From Diadema setosum (Eukaryota; Echinodermata; Echinoidea; Diadematoida; Diadematidae): a stretch of DNA of 64,000 nt. Below, piece after piece: positions 58,733 through 64,000 of the stretch (position 1 is its first letter; every line of letters starts with the position of its first letter). Location: assembly GCF_964275005.1 (NCBI RefSeq), contig NC_092698.1, positions 34,398,162 through 34,462,161 of the forward strand, in the 5' to 3' direction. The notes beneath the pieces are model-generated. The model saw only the letters and a program-made list of their open reading frames with translations, was not told the origin of the DNA and made no database searches. A program made the translations under genes and the position numbers.

Positions 58733-61692
58733 TCCGAGACTGAATGTTTTTGGTTTATATATCCCATTTTCGTCCTTACCCATCGAATATCTTGTTATTA
58801 CAGCGTTATTCCGCACATTTCCTAGGCATACGTTCACATTTTGAAGCAAAATTTGACAACTTTTGCAGGCATACCAGAACTTTGTTTGGGCTTTAACTGT
58901 CCAGCGTCTGGAGCTGATGGTGCATTCAATACCTGTGGGAGTGATCATAACCCACTTTCAAAGGTTATTGCACATTCATATCATGGATATCATATATAAT
59001 GCATACACAGAAACCCTTCACTGCCATATTTGTCATCTCAAACATTACTTGCACTAGAGCAAGCAAAGTGAAAAAATTCTAGAAAATTACATGTTCAGTG
59101 GCAGACTAGATTCCATAATATTCATGAGAATAGGGTAATTTCTACACTTGGACATACAAAATTCCTAAAATGATGATTACATTACTTCTGGTATTCAAAG
59201 TCACAATTTTGACACAAAAATCATAAACATTTTGTTCCAGCTCACATATGCATATCTGAAGCACTTTTTAATCTACAGCAGTTCTCCCCCCTTCTTTAAA
59301 CCATCATTCAATGGGCAAAGCTAATAATGGTTGATGCTACCTTGATCCCATGTGTGTCTCATTAATATTTGCCCACCCCTTCCCCCCCCCCCCCCATGCA
59401 CACACATACATACACATACAGTAATAATGCCAAGGCCAGCTATTAATATTCCCACTCCAGGATTCTCAACAGTTTGCTAAACAAATCTAATCAGATTTTT
59501 CCCTGTAACTCTTGACTCATTCCATATGAGTGTGTTCTGGAATAAAAAAAAAAAAAAAAAAAATCGCACACCCAAATATAGCGAGTTTTGCAAACATAAA
59601 TTTTTGCAACACGATGTGGAAAAAAAAGAAGATATTTCATGTATATGGATTTAAAAAAAAAGTAACTACTGCAGTCTGCATCCAGATGCGAAAATCAGTC
59701 AATCTTATTTTTTTCCCCAAAAAACCCTTTTAAGCACAAATAATGTGCCTCACACAGTGTGTATGAACTACATCTTTTAATCTTCTGATGCAACTCAGAG
59801 CACTAGGCTTGGGTGGAGGGTGCTTGGGGTAATGCTCCAGTCATTGCTTAGAAATGGGCAGTTCCGATATTCAAAGTGTTTCATGTGCAGTGGAATAAAC
59901 TTTTTGTTTTCAATGTGTAAACAATGGTAAATGAAATCAATTTTTGCATCGCAATCCTAAAACAATGACTCTTGTCAGTAAATGGGTTTTGAGTCTGATA
60001 CTCTTCACATGATATGATTCAAAGGATCATCCAAACCATTTGTTTTGTTTTGTTTTTTCTTTTCATCCTTGCCAAGAATATTTTCATTCCAAATTTCTGC
60101 CTATACTTTATGAGATACTTGGATTTTGTCATCTCTAGCTCTTTTTCTCTTAGCCCAGAAATTCTTCATATCCCCTCCAATTTCACATTTTAACTGCTAT
60201 CTATAATCTCTCTCAATGCCATTTGTAGATGTTGGTACTCATCCTGCAAACATTGATGACTGAATGCAAACCACAATAAGCATACAGCAGGATACCACTT
60301 TATATTCCTTTTAGTGTAAATATGGTAATACAGCACTATATGCTGAGAAAAAAAAAAACACACACACACACACACACACATAAAAAAACAACCACCACCC
60401 TTTCCTTGTTGGGCACCGATGGTGGCAGTTTTATGCTAATCTTGTATGAATTTGCCTCATATTCTTATTTGTAATCATAAGAACCAAAATCAAGAATATT
60501 ACAGTATAAACTACCTGTAAATGATGGTCCTCTCAATTTGTTTTAGAACTAAAATCTAATGTCACGTACCAATGATAACTTTGATAATAGGCAATACCTA
60601 TGTTTTTATAGTCACACGTTTGAAGATCTTAGATATGATGTGCATGAAACCCTCTTTCTGCTGAACTCACAGATAATAATGTATTATCTTCCACTTTGCC
60701 ATGTAAACAACACACGGTCGATAGTACCTTCAGTCTCTGAAACAGAAGGAAAGCTCATATGCAGACAAAGCTACTGAACCAACATGCAGCTTTGTCTTCT
60801 GACGTTGCATGAGACTCAGTGCTGGTGCTGATATGGGTAACATAATTTGCAGCTAACAAGCAAAACATGTGTCCAATTACAGCTGCTCATACATTGCCTG
60901 GCACATCGCAGTACAATATTCTTCCTTCATTCACAGCTTGTTTGCAGTCCCAATCGAAAAAATGCTACGCACTAAATGGAAAGTCATACGAGCAAATAAT
61001 GTCGTCATTGCCGGGATGGGGGAGTTTTTGGAGAAGACTGACGAGACGGTGTATTCAATGTGACGTTTTTCAAAAAGTTAAAACAGAAAATGCTCTCTCA
61101 TTATAAAAAATTGTATCATTAAGAAATTGTTTTGGAATACCTGCTGATTTATCCTTGAAGAAAAAATTGTGTTAGTTTACATTGGCAATATGTGGTCGCC
61201 TCATTAATTTAAATTTCTCCGTGGGGATATAATCCAATTACGGAACCTCAGTGGGTTTTCAGTGGCTGGCTGCTGCAGCCTGACTGCTGATGAGAATTTA
61301 ACTTTGATGGGAAAGGGAGAGGGCGGAAGAGCGAGAGATGGAGAGGGGGAGGGAGAGAGAGATGGAGAAGAAGGAAAGACCTCACTAAGAGGTGTGAATG
61401 AGAACGACAGTCAACCCCAGCTGACTGACGCAAATGGTAGAGGGGCAAGTTTTGATAATGGGAAAACATTAACTGAGTTCTCATCAAGCTTAAAGAGACA
61501 ACATTAAAAAAAAAACGAATTTTAATAGAATTACTATCATGAATCTTCCATTTCTAAGTGAGGGAGACAAGTTGTCTCTGTGAGGTAAATCGACGAAGAT
61601 AGAACAAATCTAGAAGTGTTTTGAGATCATCGCATATGGGAACAGCGCAGACAAAGAACAAACTCAGATGAAGATAAATTGAACAATTCAGG
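58733..61692. other. No supported gene
   Basis: Contains C, A and (CA)n simple repeats (about 59384-59395, 59541-59563, 60358-60380) and a purine-rich GGGAGAG tract at about 61310-61380. No exon, RNA gene or element is recognised. Confidence 0.5.
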
Positions 61693-61696
61693 TTAA

Positions 61697-61970
61697 AGGG
61701 AAGGTATAGTTTTAGTTGAGATGGGGCTTCAGATTTCCAACTTTTTGGTACTAAGCTAAAAAGAAACCTCTCATGAAATATGAAAGAGCATGTAATTCTA
61801 AGAGAGATTCAATGTTTATTTGATAGAAAATAGTTTTTAAATGGCTGAGATAGCCAAAACAAAGGGATCCCTATAACAAGCGGGACCCAACTGTAACTAG
61901 GATTGCTTTGTCTTACTTTGTTTTTGGATACATATCTCAGCCATTTCAAAATAGATTTATACTTGTATGT
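61697..61970. mobile_element. TTAA MITE family 2, copy 3 (right end missing)
   Basis: Follows TTAA 61693-61696 with AGGGAAGGTATAGTTTTAGT. Shares CTCTCATGAAATATGAAAGA and TATCTCAGCCATTTCAAAA with the other copies. Similarity fades near 61970. Confidence 0.75.
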
Positions 61971-62063
61971 CACAAAAATAGACAGAAATAAAGAATTTTT
62001 ATATAGGCCTACAAGTAGAGTTTGGACAGTATGTAAAATGGGTGAAATCTGTAGATTGATACC

Positions 62064-62233
62064 AAGTGGTGGATCTGGGGGGAGCACATCGGGCGCCCGC
62101 CCCATTATTTTTTATTAAAACAAAAGAAATAATAAAAGGAAAAAATGGGGGAGGGGTGTGTGCAGCCCTCCCCCCCCCCCCCCTTTAATTTTGTAAAGGC
62201 GCCCCCTCTTTACGGAATACCTGGATCCGCCCC
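62064..62233. mobile_element. Short hAT-like MITE with 8-bp duplication
   Basis: Ends AAGTGGTGGATCTGGGG and CCTGGATCCGCCCC, flanked by TTGATACC at 62056-62063 and 62234-62241. Same family as 39408-39571. An 8-bp duplication fits the hAT superfamily. Confidence 0.8.
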
Positions 62234-62241
62234 TTGATACC

Positions 62242-64000
62242 AGAATATATAACAAAGTAGCTGGTGGCTGCTGGTGACAGTAAATCAGCATTCAGCTCAA
62301 TTTTCAAAGCAAAATATTGTATGAAAAACATTCAGGGATATTACAGGTGAACTGGACATTTCACTAGTAGCAAGTTGCTGGGTTTGTTTTTCTTTACCAC
62401 TGGATGTCAGACACAAATGGGGCAAGACTTTGGGTGGTATAAAATATTCCCCTGATTCCAATCTAAAATACAATCAAAATAAGAGTAAATATTCATCTTT
62501 AAAGCTGCATAATTATCACTCTACCTTTGATGCCTCCAATATAGAATATTAATCAGGAAGTGTACTATGATATCTATATACAATGCAAGTGGTTATAATG
62601 GAATTTCATTACAACAAAGTAAAAAAATTAGGTAATAAAATCATCAGTACATCTTTACATGCCTTATTTGCTTGGCTTTTACAAATAATAGCAAAATGAA
62701 AATGCTGGTCTAGAGAAAAGGAGTGGCCTATATGATTCAAAATCATTTGTACCAACTTTTATCACCAGGAAATGCTAATGAATCATCCGAGCTGATTCAG
62801 GGAGTTTTATTTGATTTTGCCCTCTGTATGTCTGTTTTTTTTTCTGTTGATTTTGTTTAATGCAGCCTTCCTCCCCGCTTTTTTTAATTTTGTTTAGCTG
62901 CTACCACTGAATAGCTGCAGGGGTTGAGTCACTTACGGCGGAACCGCCAAAGTGTGGCAGTTTTCACAGGATTATGTCTTTGGGATGTTGTGAGACCGTT
63001 AGCAACGCCATTATTTCATGCACCTGTCCTCCGTTTCACCCCTCTCCCCAATAAAAAGGCAAAAAAAAAAGGTTGATTCCAATGAGGCAGTGAAAGCCCA
63101 GAAGATAATAGCCCAACGGCATGGATGGAATCGGAAGGGGAAAGACATGGTCGAGACTGACGCATCATAAATTTATGACTGCAACTAAGAACTAATAATC
63201 GTTAGTGCTTTTGAGCTGTCACGTATGAATGAACATGAACAAAGGAAGGGGCTACCCTGCCACCCTTGCTGGCACGCTTTGGCGGGGTTCCTCATTTTGG
63301 ACGCCGGACACGAGGTATTGAGGAGGAGGTGGGGGCAATCATGCTTCTTAAAGTGCAAGGTATCTTCCCTCATCATCCCCCGGTCTCATGCATCACTGTA
63401 AGTTACACAGTCCCCGACAGGAAACCTTTCCTTTATGCTATGTGTACTGTCTGCATATCAACCCTTACTTGAAGATCCAATTGAAGTTCAATCTACCTCT
63501 CTCCTCAATCTATCTCTCCATCTCTCTTCTCCTGTCCAAATGTTTGCTGTTCATTAAGGCGGGGAGTCGGTGCCTCAAAGACTGCAAAATGATACTCTTT
63601 AGGCGAGGGAAGTATTGATCACTCAAGACTGCAACTAGATGTCTTCATAAAAACCATTCTATGAACACACCCGCTGAAAGAATTCATACATGTGAATATT
63701 GAGGTAAACCTTTCGTGCTAAATCTCCCAAGGACTGAGCCATCTGCAAAGTAACTGAAGTACAGGTGTGATATTAGTACTCAATGACCTCGAATCATGCT
63801 TCACAAAAAATAAGTCGTGGTAGAGTAAATACTCTTCTGTAGATTCTGCATTGGTAACCCACTCTCAGCTTAATAACAAACTTTCTGAACATATTGAATC
63901 TCCAGAGGGAATGAAGTTTCTTTTCATCCAGTGACAAATACTGAGATCTACCACATGATTATGATGACCAACTTCATTAAATGCAGCTGCAGAGGAAACT
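62242..64000. other. No supported gene
   Basis: I find no splice-bounded open exon, RNA gene or known repeat. It may be intron or intergenic. Confidence 0.45.

Noticed and set aside
1-64000. LTR retroviruses or Polintons
   Set aside because: I saw no long terminal repeats, integrase, protease or capsid motifs anywhere in the window.

Overview
This window is eukaryotic genomic DNA. Genes are split by introns with GT...AG boundaries, and the DNA is AT-rich and crowded with microsatellites, foldback MITEs, LINE remnants and tRNA-derived SINEs. The main genes belong to a secreted family known from deuterostomes, and the repeats look like those of marine invertebrate deuterostomes. An echinoderm (sea-urchin-like) is my best guess, but nothing in the sequence proves the species.

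The left 44 kb is a tandem, same-strand (minus) cluster of six genes related to CTHRC1 (collagen triple helix repeat containing 1). Each has four exons: signal peptide; short Gly-X-Y stretch plus an N..W-[KR]-Q-C motif; a Cys-rich core with R-W-[YFH]-F-T-F; and a C-terminal exon with T-G-W-N-S. Intron phases match in the five units where they can be read (0, 0, 1). Genes 1-4 (1-2064, 3683-7437, 9239-11887, 14375-24876) form subfamily A. Genes 5-6 (29370-34110, 40578-44080) form subfamily B, whose core and C-terminus look more like vertebrate CTHRC1. Gene 1 is cut by the left edge. Genes 2, 3, 5 and 6 have open exons giving proteins of 187, 193, 195 and 195 residues. Gene 4 is decayed: its second and fourth exons carry frame-breaking changes, and its second intron holds a huge element.

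That element (15504-23276, 7.8 kb) is a foldback structure. Its inverted arms contain, from the outside in, a palindromic GATATCA-type array, a GAATTC minisatellite of 36/37-bp units, and a segment containing GGCCGCCATATTGG-like words. Its tips (ATGGCAAGCC / GGCTTGCCAT) are flanked by the 7-bp direct repeat ACGACCG. No transposase is visible.

A 5'-truncated L1/Tx1-like LINE (34799-38610) lies between genes 5 and 6, with AC repeats on both sides. A CR1/L2-like LINE 3' end lies in intron 1 of gene 5. Two near-identical MITEs flanked by TTAA sit at 27.0 and 48.3 kb. A second TTAA MITE family has copies at 46.5, 55.0 and 61.7 kb.

The right 20 kb (44-64 kb) is gene-poor. I can support two coding exons of one unidentified minus-strand gene (57521-57590 spliced to 52348-52452). 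A less certain upstream exon (58091-58189) lies beside a CpG-rich, promoter-like stretch at about 58.28-58.73 kb. A separate plus-strand promoter and first-exon candidate with CCAAT boxes and a TATA box lies at 13973-14246. The rest is introns, repeats and sequence in which I recognise nothing.
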